64,000 nt of DNA from Mycolicibacterium rutilum (GTDB lineage: Bacteria > Actinomycetota > Actinomycetes > Mycobacteriales > Mycobacteriaceae), in contig NZ_LT629971.1 in the NCBI RefSeq assembly GCF_900108565.1, forward strand, positions 558,001-622,000, read 5' to 3'. Positions 27,026 through 35,848 of this stretch are shown here, piece by piece. Each line of letters starts with the position of its first letter. The stretch's first letter is position 1. The notes beneath the pieces are model-generated. The model did not search any database, was not told the DNA's origin, and saw only the letters and a program-made list of their open reading frames with translations. Position numbers and translations under genes: made by a program.

Positions 27026-29245
27026 GTGACCGAACTGCAGACCTCCGACGAGGTCCCCCGCCGGCACCTCACCCTCACCGCCCGGCTCAACACCTCGGCG
27101 CTGGACTCGCGGCGCGGAGTGGTCAGGCTGCACCCCGAGGCGATCGCCGCGCTGGGCATCCGCGAGTGGGATGCGGTGTCGCTGACCGGTTCCCGCACCA
27201 CTGCGGCCGTCGCCGCCGAGGCGCCCGCGGGGATTCCGGCGGGCACCACGCTGCTCGACGACGTCACGCTGTCCAACGCCGGGTTGCGCGAGGACGCCAC
27301 GGTGCTGGTGGCGCCGGTGATGGTGTACGGCGCGCGGACGGTGACGCTGTCGGGGTCGAGGCTGGCCAGCCAGTCGATCTCACCGGCCACGCTGCGGCAG
27401 GCGCTGTTGGGCAAGGTGATGACGGTCGGCGACACGGTGTCCCTGCTGCCCCGCGAGCTGGGTCCGGACATCCCGACCTCGCGGGCGACGGCCGCGCTGG
27501 CGTCGTCGGTGGGGATCACCTGGACCTCGGAACTGCTGACCGTGACCGGCACCGACCCCACGGGACCCGTGAGCGTGCAACCGAATTCGTCAGTCACCTG
27601 GGGCACCGGGTCGCCCGGCGCTGTCGCACCCGCCTCGCCGGGAGCGACCGGACAGGCGGTCGTCACCACCCAAACGTCGCCGCCGCTGAGTGTGGCCGAC
27701 CTCAAGGGCGCCCAGGCGCAGGCCGAGCGGCTCACCGAATGGCTCAAGCTCGCCCTCGACCAGCCGGAGCTGCTGGAAACCCTCGGCGCCACAGCCAATC
27801 TCGGCGTGCTCGTGTCCGGGCCGGCGGGTGTCGGCAAGGCAGCGCTGGTGCGCGCGGTGTGCGCGGGGCGCAGGCTGGTCGAACTCGACGGACCCGAAGT
27901 CGGTTCGCTGCGGGCCGAGGACCGGCTCACCAGCGTGGCGTCGGCGGTGTCGACCGTGCGCGGCGGCGGTGGGGTGCTGCTGATCACCGATGTCGACGCG
28001 CTGCTGCCCGACACGGCGGACCGGCCCGCCGAACCGGTGGCCACGCTGATCCTGGCCGAGCTGCGCAATGCGGTCGCCACCCGCGGCGTCGCGTTCGTCG
28101 CGACCTCGCAGCAGCCCGACGGCATCGACCCGCGGCTGCGGGCGCCCGACCTGTGCGACCGCGAGCTCGGGCTCAGCCTGCCCGACGGCACGATCCGCGA
28201 GCAGCTGCTGGGTGTGCTGCTGCGCGACGTTCCGGCCGACGACCTCAACCTTGACGAAGTCGCCCAGCGCACACCGGGTTTCGTCGTCGCCGACCTGGCG
28301 GCGCTCGTGCGCGAAGCGGCATTGCGGGCGGCCGCGCGGGCCAGCGCCGACGGCGAGCCACCGCGACTGACCCAGGACGACCTGATGGGGGCGACGTCGG
28401 TGATCCGGCCGCTGTCGCGGTCGGCAACCGAGGAGGTGTCCGTCGGCTCGGTCACGCTCGAGGACGTCGGCGACATGGTCGCCACCAAACAGGCGCTCAC
28501 CGAGGCGGTGCTGTGGCCGCTGCAGCACCCCGACACGTTCCAGCGACTCGGCGTCGCCCCGCCGCGCGGCGTGCTGCTGTATGGCCCGCCCGGGTGCGGC
28601 AAGACATTTGTGGTGCGGGCGCTGGCGAGTTCGGGGCGGCTGTCGGTGCACGCGGTCAAGGGCGCCGAGCTGATGGACAAGTGGGTCGGTTCGTCGGAAA
28701 AGGCTGTGCGCGAACTGTTTCGGCGAGCCCGCGACTCGGCGCCGTCACTGGTGTTCCTCGACGAGATCGACGCGCTGGCACCGCGGCGCGGTCAGAGCTT
28801 CGACTCCGGGGTGACCGACCGCGTGGTGGCCGCGCTGCTGACCGAACTCGACGGCATCGACCCGCTGCGCGACGTCGTCGTCCTCGGCGCGACCAACCGT
28901 CCTGACCTGATCGACCCCGCGCTGCTGCGGCCCGGCCGACTGGAGAAGCTGGTGTTCGTCGAGCCGCCCGACGCCGAGGCCCGCCGCGACATCCTGCGCA
29001 CCGCGGGCAAGTCGATCCCGCTGGCCGACGACGTGGACCTCGACGCGCTGGCCGGCGAACTCGACGGGTACAGCGCCGCCGACTGCGTGGCGCTGCTGCG
29101 GGAGGCCGCGCTGACCGCGATGCGGCGCTCGATCGACGCCGCCGACGTGACTGCTGCCGACCTCGCGACCGCCCGCGAGAACGTGCGGCCGTCGCTGGAC
29201 GCCGCGCAGGTGGAGTCGCTGCGGGCCTTCTCCGCCGCGCGCTAA
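27026..29245 (+). CDS. CDC48/VCP-like AAA+ ATPase with degenerate first ATPase domain
   Basis: 739 residues, the counterpart of Rv0435c. The N-terminal region to about 180 looks like the CDC48 substrate-binding domain. Domain D1 has Walker A GPAGVGKA at 265-272 (the usual Thr/Ser is Ala) and a Walker B position reading ITDVDAL instead of LDEIDAL. Domain D2 is intact: GPPGCGKT at 520-527, Asp579-Glu580, ATNRPD, and arginine fingers in LLRPGRLEK. D2 probably supplies the ATP-driven unfolding. GTG start, one base after pssA. Confidence 0.93.
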   Translation: MTELQTSDEVPRRHLTLTARLNTSALDSRRGVVRLHPEAIAALGIREWDAVSLTGSRTTAAVAAEAPAGIPAGTTLLDDVTLSNAGLREDATVLVAPVMVYGARTVTLSGSRLASQSISPATLRQALLGKVMTVGDTVSLLPRELGPDIPTSRATAALASSVGITWTSELLTVTGTDPTGPVSVQPNSSVTWGTGSPGAVAPASPGATGQAVVTTQTSPPLSVADLKGAQAQAERLTEWLKLALDQPELLETLGATANLGVLVSGPAGVGKAALVRAVCAGRRLVELDGPEVGSLRAEDRLTSVASAVSTVRGGGGVLLITDVDALLPDTADRPAEPVATLILAELRNAVATRGVAFVATSQQPDGIDPRLRAPDLCDRELGLSLPDGTIREQLLGVLLRDVPADDLNLDEVAQRTPGFVVADLAALVREAALRAAARASADGEPPRLTQDDLMGATSVIRPLSRSATEEVSVGSVTLEDVGDMVATKQALTEAVLWPLQHPDTFQRLGVAPPRGVLLYGPPGCGKTFVVRALASSGRLSVHAVKGAELMDKWVGSSEKAVRELFRRARDSAPSLVFLDEIDALAPRRGQSFDSGVTDRVVAALLTELDGIDPLRDVVVLGATNRPDLIDPALLRPGRLEKLVFVEPPDAEARRDILRTAGKSIPLADDVDLDALAGELDGYSAADCVALLREAALTAMRRSIDAADVTAADLATARENVRPSLDAAQVESLRAFSAAR

Positions 29246-29255
29246 CCCCCTCCCT

Positions 29256-29271
29256 CGCCACGTTCGTGGCG
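29256..29271 (+). terminator. Small hairpin after the AAA ATPase gene
   Basis: CGCCAC, loop GTTC, GTGGCG: a perfect 6-bp stem ten bases past the stop at 29245. No U-run follows. It is a plausible end of the SDR-moeA-psd-pssA-AAA transcript. Confidence 0.45.
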
Positions 29272-29287
29272 GACCGGGGAGCGCATC

Positions 29288-29316
29288 TTGACAGTGGCTA
29301 GTTGGCGCGGCATAGT
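29288..29316 (+). promoter_or_regulatory. Sigma-A-type promoter for the DUF1707 gene
   Basis: Perfect -35 TTGACA at 29288-29293, a 17-nt spacer and CATAGT at 29311-29316. It lies 40 bp upstream of the gene. An inverted copy, TGTCAAG at 29335-29341, mirrors CTTGACA at 29287-29293 and may be a regulator site. Confidence 0.6.
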
Positions 29317-29355
29317 CGGTGAATAACTTGTCAGTGTCAAGATCGAGGAGGCCGC

Positions 29356-29799
29356 ATGACCAGCGCACCCATCGCCCCTCCGTCGCGCGCCGGCGACGCC
29401 GACCGCGGACGCACCGCACACCTGCTGGGCCTGGCCCTCGCCCAGGGCTACCTCGAGATGCCCGAGTACGAGACGCGGCTGCAGACCGCATTCAGCGCGG
29501 GCACCCGCGCCGAACTGCGCGGGCTCACCGCCGACCTGCCCGTCGACCGGTTGCGCCGCGACGACCCCGCACGCCGCGAGGCCGTGCACCGCGCCGTCCG
29601 CCGCAGCGTGCGCTTCCACGTCGCGGGCTACCTCGCGGGCTCACTGCTGATGCTCGGCATCTGGCTGGTGGTCGGACTGACCGCCGGTTTGTGGTACTTC
29701 TGGCCCGTCTGGCCGATCATGGGCTGGGGTATCGGCGTTGTCAGCCATGCCATTCCGGCGCTGGCTCACGGCTCGATGAGCCCGGCCCGAATCGCGTAG
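29356..29799 (+). CDS. DUF1707 / 2TM-domain protein
   Basis: 147 residues. Residues 15-70 form a DUF1707 module (short SHOCT-like helices, GYLEMPEYETRLQTAFSAG). The C-terminal part has two transmembrane helices joined by a short Trp-rich loop (WYFWPVWPIMGWG). Such proteins are thought to be membrane regulators in actinobacteria; the function is unknown. A GAGGAGG site precedes the ATG. Its end overlaps the convergent response-regulator gene by 34 nt. Confidence 0.88.
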   Translation: MTSAPIAPPSRAGDADRGRTAHLLGLALAQGYLEMPEYETRLQTAFSAGTRAELRGLTADLPVDRLRRDDPARREAVHRAVRRSVRFHVAGYLAGSLLMLGIWLVVGLTAGLWYFWPVWPIMGWGIGVVSHAIPALAHGSMSPARIA

Positions 29800-30431
29800 C
29801 GCGTCAACGCAACCCGGTCCTGCAGACCGAGCTTGGCCAGCAGGTTGGTGCGGTGCCGGTCGACGGTCTTGGCGCTGATGCCCAACGTGTTGGCGATCTC
29901 GCGCGACGAGTAGCCCTCGGCGACCAGCTTGAGCACCTCCTCCTCGCGCGGGGTGAGGATCGTCTCGGGCAGCCCGTCGCCCTGCCGCGCCCGGTGCAGG
30001 TAGTCGCGGATCAGCGCCGTCACCGCCCCCGCGTACAGGAACGGCTCGCCGCGCAGCGTGGCCCGGCACGCCTCGAGCAGGTCGCGGTCGGCGACCGACT
30101 TGAGCACGTACCCCGACGCGCCCGCCTTGAGCGCCTCGAAGAAGTACTGCTCGTTGTCGTACATCGACAGGATCAGGATCCGCACGTGCGGGTGGAGCCG
30201 GTTCATCTCCCTGGCCGCCTGCAGGCCCGTCATCCGCGGCATCGCGATGTCGAGGATCGCCAGGTCCACCGGCGTCGTCGCCAACGCGGCCAGCGCCTCG
30301 TGCCCGTCGGCCGCCTCGGCCACCACCTGCAGGTCGGGTTCGGCGTCCAGGATCATCCGCAGCCCGCTGCGCACCAGCGCGTGATCGTCGGCGAGCAGGA
30401 TCCGCGCCGCCTGCCCGGCGGTCACCGGCAC
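29766..30431 (-). CDS. NarL/LuxR-type response regulator
   Basis: 221 residues. The receiver domain (10-125) has acidic Asp15-Asp16, phospho-acceptor Asp61 in AILDIAMP and the late Lys in YVLKS. The DNA-binding domain (155-215) is LuxR type: LTPREEEVLKLVAEGYSSREIA with KTVDRHRTNLLAKLG. Its partner kinase is encoded just upstream, overlapping by 10 nt. Targets are unknown; the neighbouring CBS/transporter and Mrp operons are candidates. Confidence 0.94.
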   Translation of the reverse strand: MPVTAGQAARILLADDHALVRSGLRMILDAEPDLQVVAEAADGHEALAALATTPVDLAILDIAMPRMTGLQAAREMNRLHPHVRILILSMYDNEQYFFEALKAGASGYVLKSVADRDLLEACRATLRGEPFLYAGAVTALIRDYLHRARQGDGLPETILTPREEEVLKLVAEGYSSREIANTLGISAKTVDRHRTNLLAKLGLQDRVALTRYAIRAGLIEP

Positions 30432-31393
30432 CGTCCGGCGGGGATCGCCAGCCGCACCTCGGTCCCCTCACCGGCCGGCGAGACGATCGTCAGGTCGGCC
30501 CCCACCAGCAGCGCGCGTTCCCGCATCCCGTTGATCCCCGCGCCTTCCTCGACCACGCCACCGACCCCGTCGTCGGCGATCCGCATCGTCAGCCAGGCGT
30601 CGGTGACGTGCAGATCGAGCCACGCCTTGGTGGCGCCCGCGTGACGCGCGATGTTCGTCAGGCTCTCCTGGGCCACCCGGTAGCACACGAGTTCGACGTC
30701 CGGTTGCAACCGATCCGTCTGCAGCACAATGTGTTTGACGACGGGCAGGCCCGTGGCGTTGGTGAACTCGGTGCACAGCGCGTTCAGGGCGCTGTGCAGG
30801 CCCAGGTCCTCGAGCGCCTCCGGCCGCAACCGGCGCGCGATGCTGCGCACCTCGTCGAGGCTGGCGCGCACCGCGTCCTGGGTGTTGGCCAGTTCACCGC
30901 GGATCTCGGCAGGCGCCCGGTCCACCGCCCGTTTGAGGATCAGCAGCGCCACGGTCAGCGTCTGGCCGATCTCGTCGTGCAGTTCGCGGGCGATGCGCTG
31001 GCGTTCGTTCTCCTGGGCGGCCAGCGCCGACGCGCTCGCGGTGGTCCGCTCGGTCTCGAGCCGGTCCAGCATCGCGTTGAACGACGAGATCAGGTGCTGC
31101 AGGTCGCCGGTGCCGCGGTCGTCCACCCGGTCGCTGCGCCGGGGCGGATCGACTCGCCGCATCGACGCGGCGAGCCGATCCAGCGGGGCAAGACTCGATC
31201 GCAGCAGCAGCGCGTTGGCGGTCAGGATCACCGCGAGCCCGATCAGCAGCACCGGGATCTCGGTCACCTTGATCCGCGACGACACGGACGCGGGCGAGAG
31301 CGCCAGGACCAGCGTGCCCAACGTGAAGATCAGGCCGTTGATCAGGAACACCCGCCGAAACAGCGCGGTCGCCGGCGTGCGCGCCCGTTTCAT
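30422..31393 (-). CDS. NarL-family sensor histidine kinase
   Basis: 323 residues. Two transmembrane helices (about 13-33 and 44-66) with only a very short outer loop, a HAMP-like linker, then HisKA_3 with His139 in RIARELHDEIGQ, and an ATPase domain with NIARHAGA and DDGVGG. The tiny sensor loop suggests it senses the membrane or an intracellular cue. The ATG at 31393 is chosen because the upstream extension lacks a ribosome site. Divergent from the small gene at 31507. Confidence 0.92.
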   Translation of the reverse strand: MKRARTPATALFRRVFLINGLIFTLGTLVLALSPASVSSRIKVTEIPVLLIGLAVILTANALLLRSSLAPLDRLAASMRRVDPPRRSDRVDDRGTGDLQHLISSFNAMLDRLETERTTASASALAAQENERQRIARELHDEIGQTLTVALLILKRAVDRAPAEIRGELANTQDAVRASLDEVRSIARRLRPEALEDLGLHSALNALCTEFTNATGLPVVKHIVLQTDRLQPDVELVCYRVAQESLTNIARHAGATKAWLDLHVTDAWLTMRIADDGVGGVVEEGAGINGMRERALLVGADLTIVSPAGEGTEVRLAIPAGRCR

Positions 31394-31506
31394 GTCCCCA
31401 GCGTGAACCGTGACATCGGGATTTGTCCATACACGGCACCTCCCCCGGCCTATGGGGGTCACACCCGATGGTGCCGGCGCGGCCGGGCGCAGAAACTGAC
31501 CTCACC

Positions 31507-31761
31507 ATGCGCATCTCTCGACCCGCAGCGGGCACCGCCGTCACCACACAGGACGGCGAACGGGTGAGCGTGACCGTCGACGACGACGGCACCTGCCGCC
31601 TCTACACCGAGGACAGCTGCGGCTTCGACGCTCCGGCCTGGGAAGTGGTCCTCAACCCCGACGAGGCCGCCCGGCTGGCCGAGATGCTCCTCAGCGCCCG
31701 AGACCGCGCGCCGACACGGGGTCGAAGGCTCGACGCAACGATCGGAGAGCGAGCACTATGA
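31507..31761 (+). CDS. Hypothetical protein, 84 residues
   Basis: Begins [20 protein letters not shown]; acidic, with a central beta-rich segment ([21 protein letters not shown]) and a helical end. No membrane segment. I recognise no family. It overlaps the CBS-domain gene by 4 nt and is therefore the first gene of the operon leading to the ion transporter, suggesting a small regulatory subunit. This role is inference from context. Confidence 0.7.
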   Translation: MRISRPAAGTAVTTQDGERVSVTVDDDGTCRLYTEDSCGFDAPAWEVVLNPDEAARLAEMLLSARDRAPTRGRRLDATIGERAL

Positions 31762-32264
31762 CACTCACCGCCGACACCGCCGGGACCGCCCGAGAAGGCA
31801 CAGTCATGCAAGCACACGAAATCGCCGTGAACCCGCCCACGGTCCGGATGACCGATCCGGTGTCCAAGGCGGTGCAGTTGATGGTGGTCAACCGGTTGCC
31901 CGGCCTCGTCGTGGTCGACGACGACGGCCGCCCGGTCGCGGTGCTACCGGGCACCCAGGTGCTGCGGCTGACCATCCCGGAGTCCTACCGCGACGACCCC
32001 GCGCTGGTCCGCACCGTCGACGAGATCCACGCCGACCTGTTCTGGCATGGCCCCGGCCGGCTGACCGTCGGCGACTGCCTGCCCACCCCGGTGGCCAAGC
32101 CCGTGACGGTGGCCCCTGACGCCACGCTGCTCGAGATCGCCACCGTGATGGCCACCAAGCGCAGCCCGCTGATCGCCGTCGTCGGCGACGGCGGCAAACT
32201 CGTCGGCGCGGTGACCCTGGAGCGGCTGCTGACCAGCCTGGCCGTGGCCGGCCCCAACGACTGA
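31758..32264 (+). CDS. CBS-domain pair protein
   Basis: 168 residues with two CBS modules: residues about 17-80 ([25 protein letters not shown]) and 105-162 ([37 protein letters not shown]). CBS pairs bind adenosine nucleotides and often gate transporters. The next gene, 12 bp on, is a transporter, so it is a likely regulatory partner. The ATG at 31758 gives ATGA coupling with the upstream gene; an internal ATG at 31806 would give only the CBS core. Confidence 0.9.
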   Translation: MTLTADTAGTAREGTVMQAHEIAVNPPTVRMTDPVSKAVQLMVVNRLPGLVVVDDDGRPVAVLPGTQVLRLTIPESYRDDPALVRTVDEIHADLFWHGPGRLTVGDCLPTPVAKPVTVAPDATLLEIATVMATKRSPLIAVVGDGGKLVGAVTLERLLTSLAVAGPND

Positions 32265-32276
32265 CCCTCCGGTTCC

Positions 32277-33563
32277 GTGCTGGCTCCACTTCTGGCGCTG
32301 GCGATTTTCGTTGTCGCCTTCTGGTTCCTGGCGACCGAGCGCGCGAACAAGGTCACCACCGTCCTGGTCGCCGCAGGGCTGATGACGCTGCTGGGGCTCG
32401 CCCCCGGCGAGAAGGTGTTCTACTCCGAGCACGAGGGCATCGACTGGAACGTCATCTTCCTGTTGCTCGGCATGATGGTCATCGTCGGCGTCGTGAAACA
32501 GACCGGCATCTTCGACTTCCTGGCGATCTGGGCCGCAAAACGCGCCCGCGGCAACCCTTTTCGGCTCATGGTCATGCTCATGGTGATCACCGCCGTCGCC
32601 TCGCCGGTGCTGGACAACGTCACGATCATCATGCTCGTGGCGCCGGTGACACTGGTCATCTGCGACCGCCTGGAGATCGCCGCGCAGCCGTTCCTCATCG
32701 CCGAGGTGCTGGCCTCCAACATCGGCGGCGCCGCCACCCTGATTGGTGACCCGCCCAACATCATCATCGGTAGCCGGGCGGGGTTGACGTTCAACGACTT
32801 CCTGGTCCACATGGCGCCGGTGGTGATCGTCATCTTCGCGCTGTTCGTGGTGTTCACCCGGGTGCTGTTCCGAAAAGATCTGCGCGCCAGCGAGATGCGC
32901 GTCGACAAGGTGATGGCGCTGCAGGAGCGTCGCGCGATCAAGGACACCCGCCTGCTGGTGCGCTCGATGGCCGTGCTCGCGCTCGTCATCATCGGGTTCG
33001 GCCTGCACTCGGTGCTGCACGTCGCGCCGTCGATCGTCGCGCTGCTGGGCGCGGGCACGATGCTGTTGGTCACCCAAGTCGACGTCGCCGAGGTGTTGCC
33101 CGAGGTCGAATGGCCGACGCTGGTGTTCTTCATGGGGCTGTTCGTCATGGTCGCGGGCCTCGTGCACACCGGCGTGATCGGCTGGCTCGGCGACGCGGCG
33201 GTCAACGTGTTCGGCGACAACTTCTTCCTCGCCGCAACCGGGTTGCTGTTCGGCTCGGCGGTGCTCGGCGCGTTCGTCGACAACATCCCCTACACCGCGA
33301 CGATGGCGCCGGTGGTCGAGGACATGGCCGCCCAGGCGCCCAACGTGGACACCGGCCGGGCGCTGTGGTGGGCGTTCGCGCTGGGCGCCTGCTTCTCGGG
33401 CAACGGCACCGCGATCGCGGCGAGCGCGAACGTGGTGGCCATCGGCATCGCCCAGCGCGCCGGGCAGCGGATCAGCTTCTGGCAGTTCACCCGCTACGGC
33501 ATCGTGGTCACCCTGCTCAGCACCCTGTTGGCCTGGGTGTACGTTTGGCTCCGCTATTTCTGA
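32277..33563 (+). CDS. ArsB/NhaD-superfamily ion transporter
   Basis: 428 residues with 11-12 transmembrane helices. Family landmarks: SPVLDNVTIIMLVAPV, GGAATLIGDPPNIIIGS and VDNIPYTATMAPV. Length and motifs match the mycobacterial proteins named ArsB, but no arsR, arsC or arsenic-related gene is adjacent, so arsenite export is not established; Na+/H+ or organic-anion exchange is equally likely. GTG start. Context with a CBS protein upstream and an Mrp antiporter operon downstream favours ion homeostasis. Confidence 0.88.
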   Translation: MLAPLLALAIFVVAFWFLATERANKVTTVLVAAGLMTLLGLAPGEKVFYSEHEGIDWNVIFLLLGMMVIVGVVKQTGIFDFLAIWAAKRARGNPFRLMVMLMVITAVASPVLDNVTIIMLVAPVTLVICDRLEIAAQPFLIAEVLASNIGGAATLIGDPPNIIIGSRAGLTFNDFLVHMAPVVIVIFALFVVFTRVLFRKDLRASEMRVDKVMALQERRAIKDTRLLVRSMAVLALVIIGFGLHSVLHVAPSIVALLGAGTMLLVTQVDVAEVLPEVEWPTLVFFMGLFVMVAGLVHTGVIGWLGDAAVNVFGDNFFLAATGLLFGSAVLGAFVDNIPYTATMAPVVEDMAAQAPNVDTGRALWWAFALGACFSGNGTAIAASANVVAIGIAQRAGQRISFWQFTRYGIVVTLLSTLLAWVYVWLRYF

Positions 33564-33592
33564 CGGTTACGAGCGGCAGGATTTCGATCGCG

Positions 33593-35704
33593 ATGAGCAG
33601 TCCCGTGTCCGTCGCGCCTGTCCGCCCGGTGACCCGCGTCGCGCAGATCCGCGGCGATCTGGACGGCCTGCGCGGTCTCGCGATCGCCCTGGTGGTCGTC
33701 TACCACGTGTGGTTCGGCCGGGTCTCCGGCGGCGTCGACGTGTTCCTGGTGCTGTCGGGCTTCTTCCTCGGCGGGCGCCTGCTGCGGCAGGCGGCAGGCG
33801 ATCAACCCGACGAGTCGTGGCCGCGCGCGATCGTCCGCATCGTGCGCCGCCTGGTGCCCGCACTCGTGATCGTCCTCGCCGCCTCCGCGGTGCTGACCGT
33901 GCTGGTGCAACCGCAGACCCGCTGGGAGGAGTTCGCCGACCAGGGCTTGGCGAGCCTGTTCTACTGGCAGAACTGGTACCTGGCCGACACCGCCAACGAC
34001 TATCTGCGCGCAGGCGAGGCCGTCAGCCCGCTGCAGCACATCTGGTCGATGTCGGTGCAGGGCCAGTTCTTCGTCGGGGTGCTGACCGTCGCGGCGGTGC
34101 TCGCCCTGGTGGTCCGCGTCGTCGGCGCAACCCGGCACCGCCGCACGGTGCTGATCGGCACGCTCGCCCTGGCCACCGTCCTGTCGTTCTGGTACGCAAA
34201 CGTCGCGCACCAACTCGACCAGTCGCACGCCTACTACGACACGTTCGCGCGGGCGTGGGAACTGCTCGCGGGCATGCTCGCGGCCGCGGCGATCTCGGCG
34301 GTGCGGTGGCCCGGGTGGCTGCGCGCCACGGCGGCGATCACCGGACTGGTGGCGATCCTGGCCTGCGGCGTACTGCTCGACGGCGCCGACGAGTTCCCCG
34401 GCCCGTGGGCGCTGGTGCCGGTCGCCGCGACCGTCCTGCTGATCTTCAGCGGCGCCGGGCAGACCGACCGCATGCCCGCGCCGAACCGCCTGTTGGCCGC
34501 GGCACCGCTGGTCACCCTGGGGACGATCGCCTATTCGCTGTATCTGTGGCACTGGCCGCTGCTGATCTTCTGGCTGGCGCACACCGATCAGGATCGGGTC
34601 GGTCTGCGCGACGGCGTCGTCATCATCGCGCTGTCACTGGCGCTGGCCTACCTGACGGCGCGTCTGGTCGAGGATCCGCTGCGCGTGGGCGCCTCATCCA
34701 AAACGCGTGCCGCACACCGGCTTCCGACCCCGCCCGGATACGGCGTCCTCGCGCTCGGCGGGCTGGTCACCGTGCTGGCCGTCGCGCTCGTGGTGTCCTC
34801 GCTGGCCTGGCGCGGTCACGTCGAGGCGGTGCGCGCCAACGGAGTGGAGCTGCAAACCCTGTCGACCCGGGACTACCCAGGCGCGCAGGCGCTGCTGGAG
34901 AACACCCGGGTGGCCAAGCTGCCGATGCGGCCGACGGTGCTCGAAGCCGGCGACGACCTGCCTGCCACCACGCTGGACCAGTGCATCACCGACTTCGCCA
35001 GCGTCGAGGTGCTCCGCTGCGTCTACGGCGACACCACCGCATCGCGGACCATCGCGCTGGCCGGCGGTTCGCACTCCGAACACTGGATCACCGCGCTGGA
35101 CCTGCTCGGCCGCACCCACGGCTTCCGCGTGGTGACGTACCTGAAGATGGGTTGTCCGCTGAGCACCGACGACGATCCGCGCATCGCCGGTTCCGAGGAC
35201 CCGTACCCGTTGTGCAAGGTGTGGGTGCGCGCGGCGATGGACGCGCTGAAAGCCGACCGTCCCGACTACGTCTTCACCACCACCACGCGGCCACACCCGA
35301 ACGGGCCGGGTGATCGGGTGCCCGACAGCTACGTCGGGATCTGGGACGAACTGAGCGCCAACGAGCTCGCGATCCTCGGCCTGCGGGACACCCCGTGGAT
35401 GTTCCGCGACGGGATCCTGTTCTCCCCCGTCGACTGCCTGTCCGAGGGCGGGGACCCGGAGAGCTGCGGCCTGCCCCGCAGCGAGGCGCTGGCCGATCGC
35501 AACCCGACGCTCGAGCACGCCGACCGCTATCCGCTGATGTCGGTGCTCGACGTCAGCGACGCGGTGTGCCGCCCCGACGTGTGCCGCGCCGTCGAGGGCA
35601 ACGTGCTGGTCTACCACGACGCGCACCACCTCTCGGCGACCTACGTGCGCACGCTCGCCGACGAACTGGGCCGCCAACTCTCCGACGCCACGGGCTGGTG
35701 GTGA
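33593..35704 (+). CDS. OafA/YrhL-type membrane acyltransferase with SGNH domain
   Basis: 703 residues. The N-terminal acyltransferase-3 domain has about ten helices, with GDLDGLRGLAIALVVVYHVWF (the conserved Arg and His) and LYLWHWPLL. The outer C-terminal domain from about 440 is SGNH-like: GGSHSEHW as the nucleophile block and YHDAHHLS as the Asp-x-x-His block. It probably O-acylates a surface glycan or glycolipid. The ATG at 33593 was chosen; the frame is open further upstream but overlaps the transporter gene. Confidence 0.92.
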   Translation: MSSPVSVAPVRPVTRVAQIRGDLDGLRGLAIALVVVYHVWFGRVSGGVDVFLVLSGFFLGGRLLRQAAGDQPDESWPRAIVRIVRRLVPALVIVLAASAVLTVLVQPQTRWEEFADQGLASLFYWQNWYLADTANDYLRAGEAVSPLQHIWSMSVQGQFFVGVLTVAAVLALVVRVVGATRHRRTVLIGTLALATVLSFWYANVAHQLDQSHAYYDTFARAWELLAGMLAAAAISAVRWPGWLRATAAITGLVAILACGVLLDGADEFPGPWALVPVAATVLLIFSGAGQTDRMPAPNRLLAAAPLVTLGTIAYSLYLWHWPLLIFWLAHTDQDRVGLRDGVVIIALSLALAYLTARLVEDPLRVGASSKTRAAHRLPTPPGYGVLALGGLVTVLAVALVVSSLAWRGHVEAVRANGVELQTLSTRDYPGAQALLENTRVAKLPMRPTVLEAGDDLPATTLDQCITDFASVEVLRCVYGDTTASRTIALAGGSHSEHWITALDLLGRTHGFRVVTYLKMGCPLSTDDDPRIAGSEDPYPLCKVWVRAAMDALKADRPDYVFTTTTRPHPNGPGDRVPDSYVGIWDELSANELAILGLRDTPWMFRDGILFSPVDCLSEGGDPESCGLPRSEALADRNPTLEHADRYPLMSVLDVSDAVCRPDVCRAVEGNVLVYHDAHHLSATYVRTLADELGRQLSDATGWW

Positions 35705-35751
35705 GCCGGCTCTCCTCAACGACGCCGGACAGTAGCGCCGATCGCCCCACG

Positions 35752-35757
35752 TAGAAT
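35752..35757 (+). promoter_or_regulatory. Candidate -10 element of the mrp operon
   Basis: TAGAAT, five of six consensus bases, lies 92 bp before the proposed mrpA start. No clear -35 is visible 17-18 nt upstream, which is common in mycobacterial promoters. Confidence 0.4.
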
Positions 35758-35764
35758 GGCCTCA

Positions 35765-35836
35765 CCGAAGCCAAAACTCGGCTGACACCCCGACCATCTG
35801 TTCCCCGGTTGGCGGCCGCGCGCCGTCAGCCCAACC
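35765..35836 (+). promoter_or_regulatory. Structured leader before the mrp operon
   Basis: Two hairpins: AGCC (35769-35772) with GGCT (35780-35783), loop of seven; and GGTTGG (35807-35812) with CCAACC (35831-35836), continued by CGGC (35813-35816) with GCCG (35822-35825). The second ends five bases before the GGAG ribosome site. An ion-responsive leader is possible but no known riboswitch class is recognised. Confidence 0.35.
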
Positions 35837-35848
35837 GATCGGAGTGCC

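Noticed and set aside
26092..28680. 862-codon frame antisense to pssA and the AAA ATPase
   Set aside because: Ser/Thr/Pro-rich shadow of two clear genes; no start context.
32277..33563. Naming the transporter an arsenite pump
   Set aside because: No arsR, arsC or arsA gene is near; the ArsB/NhaD superfamily covers several substrates.
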